DNA from: Aquimarina sp. Aq107
GTDB taxonomy: Bacteria; Bacteroidota; Bacteroidia; Flavobacteriales; Flavobacteriaceae
Direction of reading: 5' to 3'
Assembly: GCF_943733665.1 (NCBI RefSeq)
Contig: NZ_OX030782.1
Coordinates: 1,514,501 to 1,578,500 of the forward strand
Length of the DNA: 64,000 nucleotides
Part shown: piece by piece, positions 51,910-60,373 of the stretch
Numbering within the stretch: the first letter of the stretch is position 1
Layout: each line of letters begins with the position of its first letter
Notes under the pieces: model-generated
The model's database searches: none
What the model saw: the letters and a program-made list of their open reading frames with translations, nothing else
What the model was told of the DNA's origin: nothing
Position numbers and translations under genes: made by a program

Positions 51910-53394
51910 CTATTTATCTCCTAATTGCTTAATTTTTATTCTGAAAGCAGCAAAAAGTAAAGTAGTAAACGGACTAAGCCAATTGAAGATGGCAAAAAAG
52001 AAATAATCTACGACAGGAACACCTAAAACACCACTTTGATAAGCTCCGCAGGTATTCCACGGAACTAATACCGAAGTCACTGTTCCGGAATCTTCTAAAG
52101 TTCTACTCAAATTTTCTGGGGCAAGCCCTTTGTCTTTAAATGCTTTGGCATACATTCTTCCTGGTACTACAATTGCTAAATATTGGTCAGAAGCAGTAAG
52201 ATTTAATGCTAAACAACTAGCTACGGTACTGGCAAATAATCCAAATACAGAGTCAAATAAACTTAATAAAGCTTTGCTAATTCTTGCTAAAGCACCAATA
52301 GCATCCATAACACCACCAAAAACCATAGCGCAAACAATTAGCCAAATTGTACCAAGCATTCCGGACATTCCACCAGCTGTAAATAGGTCATTTAATTCTT
52401 TACTAGAAGTCTCAACAGCCGTATCTACTGTCATTGCTTTCATTACACCTATATATGCAGAATTGAAGTCAAGTTTTTCAGCTCCAGCTATATCCATAAC
52501 AATGTCAGGCTGAGCAATAATTGCAGCGATAGCACCTAATAATGTTCCCGCTAGCAAAGCAATTAACGGAGGTGTCTTTTTAATAATAAGACCAATGACA
52601 ATAACTGGTACTATAAACAACCAAGGAGAAATTGTAAATGCGCTTTTTATTGCTTCTAATTGTTGACCAATTTCTGGAGTCCCAGAAGTATCTAATGTAA
52701 GTCCTATTATAATAAAAATAATAAGGGTAACTATCACAGTAGGCACTGTGGTATAGGTCATATATTTTATATGCGAAAATAATTCTCCTCCCGCCATCGC
52801 AGGAGCTAGGTTCGTGGTATCTGATAACGGAGACATTTTATCACCAAAATATGCTCCAGAAATAACAGCACCTGCAGTCATACCAAGCGAAATACCTAAG
52901 GTGTCACCAATTCCTATTAGTGCTATACCTACAGTTGCAGATGTAGTCCAAGAGCTACCAGTAGCAATAGAAATAATCGCACAGATAATTACACAAGCAG
53001 CTAAAAAAATGGTGGGATTAAGAATTTGCAAACCATAATAAATCATTGTGGGGATAATACCACTAATTAACCAGGTTCCTGCTAATGAACCTACCATAAG
53101 GAGTATTAATAAAGCCCCAGTAGTTGATTTAACATTTCGAGCAACTTCCTCCATCATCTGTTTGTAAGAGACTTTATTAAAAAAACCAACGATGGCAGCT
53201 ACCGCTGCTCCTAGAAGTAAAATAAATTGATTACTTCCACTTAAGGCATCATCACCAAAAGCAAAATAAACATTGTAAAATAACATTCCTACTAAAGCAA
53301 TAATCGGAATTAATGCTTCCCAAATATTTAATTCTCTATTCTCAATAATTTCTTCACTTTGGGGACCAGTGGGATTGATATTTTGACTTTCCAT
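51910..53394 (-). CDS. nhaC: Na+/H+ antiporter, NhaC family
   Basis: A 494-residue membrane protein with about eleven helices, matching NhaC-type antiporters: MVGSLAGTWLISGIIPTMIYYGL, SIATGSSWTTSATVGIALIG, GAYFGDKMSPLSDTTNLAPAMAG (characteristic) and a C-terminal NLTASDQYLAIVVPGRMY and VPWNTCGAYQSGVLG. It exchanges Na+ for H+, fitting a marine life style. The long non-coding stretch with three repeated units lies directly upstream. Confidence 0.92.
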   Translation of the reverse strand: MESQNINPTGPQSEEIIENRELNIWEALIPIIALVGMLFYNVYFAFGDDALSGSNQFILLLGAAVAAIVGFFNKVSYKQMMEEVARNVKSTTGALLILLMVGSLAGTWLISGIIPTMIYYGLQILNPTIFLAACVIICAIISIATGSSWTTSATVGIALIGIGDTLGISLGMTAGAVISGAYFGDKMSPLSDTTNLAPAMAGGELFSHIKYMTYTTVPTVIVTLIIFIIIGLTLDTSGTPEIGQQLEAIKSAFTISPWLFIVPVIVIGLIIKKTPPLIALLAGTLLGAIAAIIAQPDIVMDIAGAEKLDFNSAYIGVMKAMTVDTAVETSSKELNDLFTAGGMSGMLGTIWLIVCAMVFGGVMDAIGALARISKALLSLFDSVFGLFASTVASCLALNLTASDQYLAIVVPGRMYAKAFKDKGLAPENLSRTLEDSGTVTSVLVPWNTCGAYQSGVLGVPVVDYFFFAIFNWLSPFTTLLFAAFRIKIKQLGDK

Positions 53395-53513
53395 ACGTTG
53401 TATTCGAAATTTTAAGGATGTAATGTTACGATATTAATAAAATTTATGCAATGTATTTTTTTGTTTGGTTATAAAAAGACTTTAGTTTTCGGCTAATTAA
53501 AAGTATTTTGTGT

Positions 53514-53546
53514 TTTTTACCGATTATATTTGTTTTTTATCGATTA
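53514..53546 (+). promoter_or_regulatory. Paired CGAT boxes, unit 1
   Basis: CGAT at 53521-53524 and 53541-53544, both preceded by TTTTT(A/T)(C/T)-type sequence. The spacing of 20 bp between CGAT starts, and 55 bp from the second CGAT to the -7 box, is the same in all three units. The 24 bp from 53521 to 53544 are identical in unit 2 (53808-53831). Confidence 0.6.
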
Positions 53547-53609
53547 AATATATTATATTTGTATAAGGATATTTATTAAAAAAGTATTTATAAAGTACTT
53601 TTGAATCAT

Positions 53610-53752
53610 CATAAGAAAAGATATAAAGGAATTGAATATATAACGAGAGAGAAAAATTGGAATTATCTGTTTACGTTTTTTTGCCCCAACAAATTTAATT
53701 TCCCCCAAGATTGAATTTGACAAATTATAAGCCTCATTAATGAGGCTTTTTT
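53610..53752 (+). ncRNA. Putative tandem small RNA 1
   Basis: Predicted transcript of about 143 nt. A TACTTTTGAA box at 53596-53605 (TAnnTTTG type) lies 55 bp after the second CGAT. The 3' half has GCCCCAA at 53683-53689 after a T7 run, CCCCCAA at 53702-53708, then an intrinsic terminator AAGCCTCATTAATGAGGCTT (53729-53748) with six T. No reading frame of note. Start is inferred from the box, end from the T tract. Confidence 0.62.
53729..53752 (+). terminator. Terminator of unit 1
   Basis: Perfect 20-bp palindrome AAGCCTCATTAATGAGGCTT running into T6. Confidence 0.85.
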
Positions 53753-53800
53753 GTGCTCATTATTTTCTACTCTTTAGCTGATTTTAAAAGTAAAAAATGT

Positions 53801-53833
53801 ATTTTATCGATTATATTTGTTTTTTATCGATAT
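53801..53833 (+). promoter_or_regulatory. Paired CGAT boxes, unit 2
   Basis: TTTTATCGAT boxes with CGAT at 53808-53811 and 53828-53831, 20 bp apart. The AAAAATGTATTTTATCGAT word before and over the first box is shared with the second box of unit 3; the 24 bp spanning both CGATs are shared with unit 1. Confidence 0.6.
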
Positions 53834-53896
53834 ATAGCTATTTCTTTACTTATTATAAAATATGAAACTTACAGATTAATGATATTTTTGAAATGT

Positions 53897-54022
53897 GAAA
53901 AAGATTTATTATTGAAATAGAATTAGTTTTAACGTTACCTCTATATTTAAATATCCTTTTTTGCCCCAAAATTTATTTCGCCCCCAATGCTAATAAGCCT
54001 CTAACCTCAGGAGGCTTTTTTT
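53897..54022 (+). ncRNA. Putative tandem small RNA 2
   Basis: Predicted transcript of about 126 nt. TATTTTTGAA box at 53883-53892, again 55 bp after the second CGAT. The body has GAATTAGTTTTAA (53920-53932), which is exactly repeated in unit 3, then TTTTTTGCCCCAAAATTTATTT, CCCCCAA at 53981-53987 and the terminator. Ends predicted as for unit 1. Confidence 0.62.
53995..54022 (+). terminator. Terminator of unit 2
   Basis: AAGCCTC / GAGGCTT stem with a 9-nt loop (TAACCTCAG) and a T7 tract. Confidence 0.85.
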
Positions 54023-54114
54023 ATTCTTTAAATTTAGAAATATCTTCTTTTAGTGTTTTCCATCAATAAAATGTTTAAAATTAGTGGTGTAAGCACGTTA
54101 CAATTGATTTTTAT

Positions 54115-54149
54115 ACTTTTTGTCGATTAAAAATGTATTTTATCGATGA
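54115..54149 (+). promoter_or_regulatory. Paired CGAT boxes, unit 3
   Basis: TTTTTGTCGAT and TTTTATCGAT boxes with CGAT at 54124-54127 and 54144-54147, again 20 bp apart. Confidence 0.6.
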
Positions 54150-54212
54150 TTTATGATTTTTTTGAAATCATTTTATCACTTTTTTCTGATATAGCATGTA
54201 TATTTGAAGTGT

Positions 54213-54352
54213 TGTTAATGATTGATATAACATGAATTAGTTTTAAGGTATTCTTGGAATACCGAAGGTTTGATTACCCCAAAATTGTAAATCGAATAGA
54301 CCCCAAAATTTGATTTCCCTAAATAAAAGCCTCTTGCCCGGAGGCTTTTTTT
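54213..54352 (+). ncRNA. Putative tandem small RNA 3
   Basis: Predicted transcript of about 140 nt. TATATTTGAA box at 54199-54208, 55 bp after the second CGAT. The body has the GAATTAGTTTTAA word (54234-54246), then a perfect hairpin GGTATTC-TTG-GAATACC (54247-54263) not present in the other units, ACCCCAAAATT at 54276-54286, a second CCCCAAAATT at 54301-54310, a CCC tract and the terminator. It is the most diverged copy. Confidence 0.62.
54325..54352 (+). terminator. Terminator of unit 3
   Basis: AAAAGCCTC / GAGGCTTTT 9-bp stem, 7-nt loop TTGCCCG, then T tract. Confidence 0.87.
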
Positions 54353-54412
54353 ATTTGTTAAAAATTGATTTGTTTCATTTTTTATCCAGAAATTAGTACA
54401 AAATTAATATTG

Positions 54413-55045
54413 ATGCAGCCTACTTTTACTAGAGGAATAGAATTGTTTTTTTTATTCGTTTTACTCCCTGTTAGTTTTTTATTTACCTATCCAATTCTTG
54501 TAAAAGTTGGTTTAACTGTTGCAGGATTTATATACATTCTTGTACATTTAAGAAAATCTAGACTTCTTAAATTAAAATTCCCAGATAAAACTTTTTGGAA
54601 ACCGTTTTGGAAAGAAACAGTTATTAAACTAGCTATTATTGTTATAATTACTAGTTTGTATGTTTTTTGGGTTGCTCCGGATAAGTTATTTTCTGTTTTA
54701 ATAAAAAAACCTATTTTATGGGGTGTCATTTTAATTGTATATACCTTTCTATCTGTATGGCCACAAGAGCTTATTTATAGAACTTTTTTTTATGATAGAT
54801 ATGAAAATTTAGTCAAGAGTAAATGGCTATTTATTTTTTTAAATGCAATTCTTTTTTCATTAGCCCATATTTTTTTGAGAAGTTTTCTTGTTCAGTTGCT
54901 TACTTTTTTAGGAGGACTTTTATTTGCATTTACCTATCAAAGAACAAAATCAACCACATTAGTTTCGATCGAACATGCTATTTACGGAAACTGGCTCTTT
55001 ACCGTTGGAATGGGTGATATGCTTGCATTTCCAGATGCAGGTTAA
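54413..55045 (+). CDS. CPBP family intramembrane metalloprotease-like protein
   Basis: A 210-residue membrane protein with about six hydrophobic helices. I start at ATG 54413; an in-frame TTG 48 bp upstream has no support. Motifs of the CPBP (CAAX protease and bacteriocin-processing) family are present: [27 protein letters not shown] and [13 protein letters not shown]. The first Glu of the usual E-E-x-x-x-R is Gln here, a variation I recall in Bacteroidota homologues. It could be an envelope protease or self-immunity protein. Its end overlaps the converging rdgB by 4 bp. Confidence 0.82.
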   Translation: MQPTFTRGIELFFLFVLLPVSFLFTYPILVKVGLTVAGFIYILVHLRKSRLLKLKFPDKTFWKPFWKETVIKLAIIVIITSLYVFWVAPDKLFSVLIKKPILWGVILIVYTFLSVWPQELIYRTFFYDRYENLVKSKWLFIFLNAILFSLAHIFLRSFLVQLLTFLGGLLFAFTYQRTKSTTLVSIEHAIYGNWLFTVGMGDMLAFPDAG

Positions 55046-55614
55046 TTATTTAAAAATATAATCAGTTTTTTTACGGCTATTGCTCGATGACTGATATTAT
55101 TTTTTTCTTCTAGAGATAATTCTGCGAAAGTTTCATCATATCCATTTGGTAAAAAAATCGGATCATATCCAAAACCTTGATCTCCTCTTTTTTTCTTAGT
55201 AATTGATCCTTTACAAATACCAGTGAATGTATGTAGGTTATCATTAATGCTCAGTGCAATTACTGTTTTAAATTGCGCATTTCGATTTTCCTTTTTTTCT
55301 AAGTTTGTAAGAAGTTTCAGCATATTAGCATTAGAATCCTTCGTTTTTCCTGCATATCTAGCAGAATATACTCCAGGTTCACCATTTAGACTATCAACTT
55401 GTAATCCAGTATCATCCGCAAAGCAATCATATCCATAATGTTCTTTAATATATTGAACTTTTTGAATTGCGTTTCCTTCAATAGTTGGAGAAGTTTCTGG
55501 GATATCTTCGGTACAACCGATATCGGATAGACTTAGCAGTTGAATACGAGAGGGGATAAGCTCTTGTACTTCTTTTAGTTTATTTAGATTGTTAGTAGCA
55601 AAGACTAATTTCAT
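55042..55614 (-). CDS. rdgB: XTP/dITP diphosphatase (RdgB/HAM1)
   Basis: A 190-residue HAM1-like pyrophosphatase that removes xanthine and inosine triphosphates from the nucleotide pool. Motifs: [19 protein letters not shown] at the start, [25 protein letters not shown] in the middle and [23 protein letters not shown] near the end, with the final [10 protein letters not shown]. It is the last gene of a three-gene minus-strand cluster. Confidence 0.95.
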   Translation of the reverse strand: MKLVFATNNLNKLKEVQELIPSRIQLLSLSDIGCTEDIPETSPTIEGNAIQKVQYIKEHYGYDCFADDTGLQVDSLNGEPGVYSARYAGKTKDSNANMLKLLTNLEKKENRNAQFKTVIALSINDNLHTFTGICKGSITKKKRGDQGFGYDPIFLPNGYDETFAELSLEEKNNISHRAIAVKKLIIFLNN

Positions 55615-55643
55615 AGTACCTTTTTTATTAATGATAAAAGAGT

Positions 55644-56168
55644 TTATGCTTTGGCGTTATAGTTAGCAACCCACTTTCCTTGTACTTTTAGGACTTGTTC
55701 TATAACATCTCTTACGCAACCTTTTCCACCTTTTTTAAACGAAACATATTTAGAGGCTTCTTTTACTTCTGCCACAGCATCTTGCGGACAGGTTGGTAAT
55801 CCTACCATATTCATAACAGGTAAATCTGGGATATCGTCGCCCATATATAAGACATTCTCCAGTTTTATATTTTTGTTATCTGTGTATTCGTTAAGTTGTT
55901 CTACTTTATGATGAGCGCCTAAATAAATATCCTTTATTTCGAGACCTTCTAATCTTTTTCTTACGCCTTCATTTTTCCCTCCAGATATGATACATACATT
56001 AAATCCTTGTTGAACTGCAGTTTTTAAAGCATATCCGTCTTTAATATTCATAGTTCTCAATAATTCTCCGTTAGTATGAATTAATACTGTTCCATCGGTT
56101 AGAACCCCATCTATATCAAAAATAAAAGTGGTTATATGTTGTAGGTACTCCTTATAGCTCTTTTCCAT
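55644..56168 (-). CDS. KdsC-like HAD phosphatase
   Basis: A 174-residue HAD hydrolase of the C0 type related to KdsC (3-deoxy-D-manno-octulosonate 8-phosphate phosphatase). Motifs: [14 protein letters not shown] (catalytic Asps), [18 protein letters not shown], and [12 protein letters not shown] with [17 protein letters not shown]. It would supply KDO for lipopolysaccharide. It overlaps the following DUF2520-type gene by 17 bp, so the two are co-translated. Confidence 0.9.
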   Translation of the reverse strand: MEKSYKEYLQHITTFIFDIDGVLTDGTVLIHTNGELLRTMNIKDGYALKTAVQQGFNVCIISGGKNEGVRKRLEGLEIKDIYLGAHHKVEQLNEYTDNKNIKLENVLYMGDDIPDLPVMNMVGLPTCPQDAVAEVKEASKYVSFKKGGKGCVRDVIEQVLKVQGKWVANYNAKA

Positions 56169-56916
56169 ATTTAGATTGTATTGCTTTGGTAAGTGTTTTG
56201 TATAGTTCTATTTGTGAATTATTTTTAAGTATTTTAAGGTGCCGCTCAATCGTTTGGTAATCTTTACGCATAGCTGGTCCAGTTTGAGCGTTTTGAGGTT
56301 CCATTTCAGTTATTTTTTTTGCAGTTTCTTGGATTAATGGATGTAAGATTTCAAACGGAATTTTATTTTCTTTACAAATTTCATCTCCCACAGAAAACAT
56401 ATAATTTGTGAAATTATTTACAAACACAGCTGCGACGTGTAATACATTTCTTTGATCAGAATTAATATCATAGATCCTTTCTGATAATTGCGAAGCAATG
56501 TTTCTTAAAATTTGGTTGTCTTTTTCATTATCTGCTTCTATACAAAAAGGGATATCGCTGAAATCTACTTTTTTTGTAGCACTAAATGTTTGCAAAGGGT
56601 AGAAAACGCCTCGAGCATTTTTGTCATTAATAGTAGTTATTGGAACGCTACCTGATGTATGAACAACTAATCTATTCTCAAAAGGTAATTTTTTTGAAAC
56701 CTCTTCTATAGCATCATCACTTATTGCTAAAATGTATAGATCGGCTTTTTTTAAATTATTTAGAGAATCAGTAATAGATGCTTTTTTTTGATCTTTATGA
56801 ATTAAAATTCCTTTTCGATTGTAACATTGTACTACTTCTGTCGATTTTTGATTTCGAAAAGCAGTATATAGATGTTGTGCTACATTTCCGGCACCAAGAA
56901 TAACTACTGTAATCAT
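56152..56916 (-). CDS. Rossmann-like and DUF2520 domain protein
   Basis: A 254-residue predicted NADP-binding protein. It starts with a Rossmann motif (VVILGAGNVAQHLYTAF), then HTSGSVPITTINDKNARGVFYPLQTFS and the C-terminal helical DUF2520 domain (LHVAAVFVNNFTNYMFSVGDEICKENKIPFEILHPLI, TGPAMRKDYQTIERHL). The family resembles pyrroline-5-carboxylate reductase and 2-dehydropantoate reductase, but its reaction is unknown. First gene of the DUF2520-kdsC-rdgB operon. Confidence 0.88.
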   Translation of the reverse strand: MITVVILGAGNVAQHLYTAFRNQKSTEVVQCYNRKGILIHKDQKKASITDSLNNLKKADLYILAISDDAIEEVSKKLPFENRLVVHTSGSVPITTINDKNARGVFYPLQTFSATKKVDFSDIPFCIEADNEKDNQILRNIASQLSERIYDINSDQRNVLHVAAVFVNNFTNYMFSVGDEICKENKIPFEILHPLIQETAKKITEMEPQNAQTGPAMRKDYQTIERHLKILKNNSQIELYKTLTKAIQSKYGKEL

Positions 56917-57021
56917 TTGGCTAAAATAAGGAACATACTTTAAAAATTAGACAAGTTTTATAGTTCTGTTAAAACCAATAAATAGGATAATTAGAATGTC
57001 TGATTATCCTGCCAAAAACAC

Positions 57022-57029
57022 TAAATTTG
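57022..57029 (+). promoter_or_regulatory. Putative -7 box for the cytochrome c biogenesis gene
   Basis: TAAATTTG (TAnnTTTG), 19 bp before the ATG. Confidence 0.48.
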
Positions 57030-57048
57030 CCGAGCTAAAAAAATTACA

Positions 57049-60000
57049 ATGCAAAAGAGGTTAGCAAGTATTTTATTTTCTACAAGATTAATGGCTGTTC
57101 TATTTTTAGTTTTTGCTGCTTCGATGGCGGTGGGAACATTTTTAGAAGATGGCTATGGTACAACTGCAGCAAGAATTTGGATCTATAACACCTGGTGGTT
57201 TGAAGCTATTATGGCTTTTTTTATGATCAATTTTTGCGGAAATATCGTTCGATATAAATTGTACAAAAAAGAAAAATGGGCAACATTACTTTTGCACCTT
57301 TCTTTCATTTTAATTCTTCTTGGTGCTTTTATAACTAGATATATAAGTTATGAGGGCGTAATGCCAATACGAGAAGGAGAAACTACTTCAGAGTTTTTAT
57401 CCGAACGCACATATTTAACGGTTTTTCTTGATGGAGAAATTAACGGAGAACCTCGTAGAAGACCAATTTCGGAACAATTAGAGTTGACTGAGGCTACCAA
57501 TAATGATTTTACAATTAATACGGATTATAATGGTCAGCCTGTAACAATACAATATAGAGATTATATTACCGGTGCAGAAATGGGCTTAGTGGAGAAGGAA
57601 GATGGAGAGAATTATCTTAAGATCGTAGAAGCAGGTGATGGTAATAGACACGACCATTATTTAAAGGAAGGTGAAGTGTCAAATATTCATAATATTTTGG
57701 TTGCTTTTAATATACCTACAAAAGGTGCTATTAATATCACTTATAAGAATGATGAATACTATATAGAATCTCCTTTTGAAGGATCTTATTTACGAATGGC
57801 TGATCAACAGCAAGGTTTAGTAATTAAAGATAGTGTTCAGCCTCTTATGTTACGATCTTTATACCAAACCGCTGGAATGCAATTTGTAATTCCGGATCCA
57901 GTATTAACTGGAACATATGATGTGGTTCCAATTGAGATAAAAGATAAAGGACAGCAAGATGCACTTATTGTCGATGTTACTACTAACGGTGAAACCAAAG
58001 AAGTAAAGTTGTTAGGAGGGAAAGGGTATGCAAATGATATGCAGAAAATTTCTTTAGGCGGACTTGATATGTATTTTAGCTATGGTTCTAAGCGACTAGA
58101 GCTTCCTTTTGCGTTAAAATTAAATGATTTTATAGCAGAGAAGCAGCCAGGAACAGAAAAGGTTTATAAATCTTTTATGAGTAAAGTAGATATTGTAGAA
58201 GAGAATGAGGCGCCTCAACCATATGATATTTTTATGAATCATGTCTTAGATCATAAAGGATATCGTTTTTTTCAAGCATCTTTTGATCCAGATGAAAAAG
58301 GAACGGTATTATCTGTAAATCATGATTATTGGGGAACTATGGTTACTTATGCTGGATATATGTTATTATACTTAGGATTAATGCTTATACTCTTCACAAA
58401 AGGATCGAGATTTAAAGATTTAGAACAGATGTTAAATAAAGTAAAGTCAAAAAAGAAAGAATTGACCCTTTTATTAACATTGTTTGTTTCAACATTTTCT
58501 TTTGCACAACAACAAGAACAACAACAGGAAGAACCAAACCATGTAAATCATCTTCAGACTTTACCAAGTAAAGCTAAGTTAGATTCTATTATAAAAGCCA
58601 ATGCTGTTGGTAAAGAGCACGCTGCGAAATTTGGTAGTATTATTATCCAAGATGAGCGAGGTAGAATGAAACCTGTAAATACATTTTCTTCAGAATTACT
58701 TCGTAAGTTAAGTAAAAAAGATACGTATGAGGGTTTAACGGCAGATCAGGTATTTGTATCTATGGTTGAGAACCCTTTTATATGGTATAGCATTCCTATT
58801 ATTGAAATACAAAGAGAAAATGATAGTATTCGTAAGATTTTAGGAGTTTCGAAATCAGAGAGAAGAGTTTCTCTTATAGATTTAGTAGAACAAGATGGTT
58901 CTTATAAGTTAGATCCTTATTTAGAAAAAGCAAGTAGTACAAGTACACCAAGTAGTTTTGAAAAGGATTTCTTAAAAACGCACGAAAAATTCTATTTGTT
59001 AAATCAGGCTCTTGGAGGAGGAATTCTTAGAATTTTTCCGGTTCCTAATGACGAAGGCAATAAGTGGGTATCAGTTCCGCAATTAAATGAACATAAATTT
59101 ACTGGAATGGATTCTGTTTATACTAGACAAATTATTCCTATTTATGTACAGTCATTACAAGAAGCAAGAACTACAGGTGATTATAGTAAGCCTGATCAGT
59201 ACTTAGAAAGTATAAAAGCATTTCAAACAAAGTTTGGAAGCGAGGTAATGCCAACAGATGAAAAAATACAAGCTGAGATAGCTCTTAATAAATATGATAT
59301 TTTTAGAACTTTATATAGATACTATGGAATTATTAGTTTGCTATTTATCCTAATTATCATTTTTGGAATATTTTATTATAAAAATAAGTTTGTAAAAGTG
59401 TTAGTAAAAATCTTTATGGGAATTACTGTATTGATTTTTATGGTACATACATCTGGATTAATAATTAGATGGTATGTGTCTGGTCACGCTCCTTGGAGTG
59501 ATGCATATGAATCTATGATCTATGTAGCCTGGGCTACAATGGCGTTAGGGTTGGCTTTTGGTAAAAAGAGTAACCTTACTGTTGCAGCTACGGGCTTTGT
59601 TGCTGCTATTATATTATTTTTTGCACATGAGAATTGGACAGACCCAGCAATTGCAAATTTACAACCTGTTTTAGATTCATATTGGGTTTTAATTCACGTT
59701 TCCATTATAGTAGCCAGCTATGGACCTTTCTTTGTTGGTGCTATTCTAGGAATCCTTTCTCTATTATTAATGATATTGACCACTAAGTCTAACAAAAAGA
59801 GAATGGCTCTAAATATCAAAGAGATTACTATTATTAATGAAATGGCATTGACTATAGGTTTGGTTATGTTAACCATTGGTAATTTTCTTGGTGGTATGTG
59901 GGCCAATGAAAGTTGGGGGCGATATTGGGGTTGGGATCCAAAGGAAACTTGGGCTTTAGTTAGTATTATGGTATATGCTCTAGTAATACACATGAGATTA

Positions 60001-60225
60001 GTTCCTGGTTTGCGTGGTCGATGGTTTTTTAATCTGATGTCCGTATTTGCGGTTTCGTCTATTTTGATGACATATTTCGGAGTAAATTTCTACTTAAAAG
60101 GGTTGCATTCTTATGCGAGCGGGGATCAGGTAGTGACGCCGACTGCAGTCTATTATAGTTTCGTTGTTTGGGCTATTTTAGGAGCTTTTTCTTATTGGAG
60201 ATATAGTATACATTACAAGAAGTGA
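57049..60225 (+). CDS. ccsBA: Cytochrome c biogenesis protein, ResB/CcsA fusion (CcsBA)
   Basis: A 1058-residue system II cytochrome c synthase. The N-terminal third is ResB/CcsB-like (RLASILFSTRLMAVLFLVFA, WWFEAIMAFFMINFCGNI, then a large periplasmic beta-rich region to the membrane anchor at about residue 455). The linker has a Gln/Glu-rich low-complexity stretch (AQQQEQQQEEPNH). The C-terminal third is CcsA, with a cluster of helices and the haem-handling W-G-R-Y-W-G-W-D-P-K-E-T-W-A motif near residue 955, plus conserved histidines. It exports and attaches haem to apocytochrome c. Single gene with its own promoter. Confidence 0.93.
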   Translation: MQKRLASILFSTRLMAVLFLVFAASMAVGTFLEDGYGTTAARIWIYNTWWFEAIMAFFMINFCGNIVRYKLYKKEKWATLLLHLSFILILLGAFITRYISYEGVMPIREGETTSEFLSERTYLTVFLDGEINGEPRRRPISEQLELTEATNNDFTINTDYNGQPVTIQYRDYITGAEMGLVEKEDGENYLKIVEAGDGNRHDHYLKEGEVSNIHNILVAFNIPTKGAINITYKNDEYYIESPFEGSYLRMADQQQGLVIKDSVQPLMLRSLYQTAGMQFVIPDPVLTGTYDVVPIEIKDKGQQDALIVDVTTNGETKEVKLLGGKGYANDMQKISLGGLDMYFSYGSKRLELPFALKLNDFIAEKQPGTEKVYKSFMSKVDIVEENEAPQPYDIFMNHVLDHKGYRFFQASFDPDEKGTVLSVNHDYWGTMVTYAGYMLLYLGLMLILFTKGSRFKDLEQMLNKVKSKKKELTLLLTLFVSTFSFAQQQEQQQEEPNHVNHLQTLPSKAKLDSIIKANAVGKEHAAKFGSIIIQDERGRMKPVNTFSSELLRKLSKKDTYEGLTADQVFVSMVENPFIWYSIPIIEIQRENDSIRKILGVSKSERRVSLIDLVEQDGSYKLDPYLEKASSTSTPSSFEKDFLKTHEKFYLLNQALGGGILRIFPVPNDEGNKWVSVPQLNEHKFTGMDSVYTRQIIPIYVQSLQEARTTGDYSKPDQYLESIKAFQTKFGSEVMPTDEKIQAEIALNKYDIFRTLYRYYGIISLLFILIIIFGIFYYKNKFVKVLVKIFMGITVLIFMVHTSGLIIRWYVSGHAPWSDAYESMIYVAWATMALGLAFGKKSNLTVAATGFVAAIILFFAHENWTDPAIANLQPVLDSYWVLIHVSIIVASYGPFFVGAILGILSLLLMILTTKSNKKRMALNIKEITIINEMALTIGLVMLTIGNFLGGMWANESWGRYWGWDPKETWALVSIMVYALVIHMRLVPGLRGRWFFNLMSVFAVSSILMTYFGVNFYLKGLHSYASGDQVVTPTAVYYSFVVWAILGAFSYWRYSIHYKK

Positions 60226-60373
60226 TATTTTCTAAATAATTGTTTTTCATTGTTTTATTGTTAATAATACCTATACAAAAACTTTACATCCTTATTTTTT
60301 TAATATAATTCTTAACGGTATTGAATAATATCTGATATTTTTATGATTTTTAACAAATCATTAAAATTTTAAT

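Larger units (their letters stand above)
53395..54412. other. 1-kb gene-free region with three tandem RNA-like units
   Basis: No plausible protein gene is present. From about 53508 it holds three head-to-tail copies of one module on the plus strand, described in the following entries. The copies are 280-320 bp apart and have diverged except at the CGAT boxes, the TAnnTTTGAA box, the C-rich tracts and the terminator. The first 110 bp must also hold the nhaC promoter on the minus strand. Nothing is known to me that matches this array. Confidence 0.75.

Noticed and set aside
53395..54412. CRISPR array
   Set aside because: The units are 280-320 bp apart, end in terminators and carry promoter-like boxes; there are no short regular repeats with unique spacers, and no cas genes.
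58507..58545. CAA/CAG-rich simple repeat in the cytochrome c biogenesis gene
   Set aside because: Encodes a low-complexity Gln/Glu linker in frame; normal for the junction between the two fused domains.
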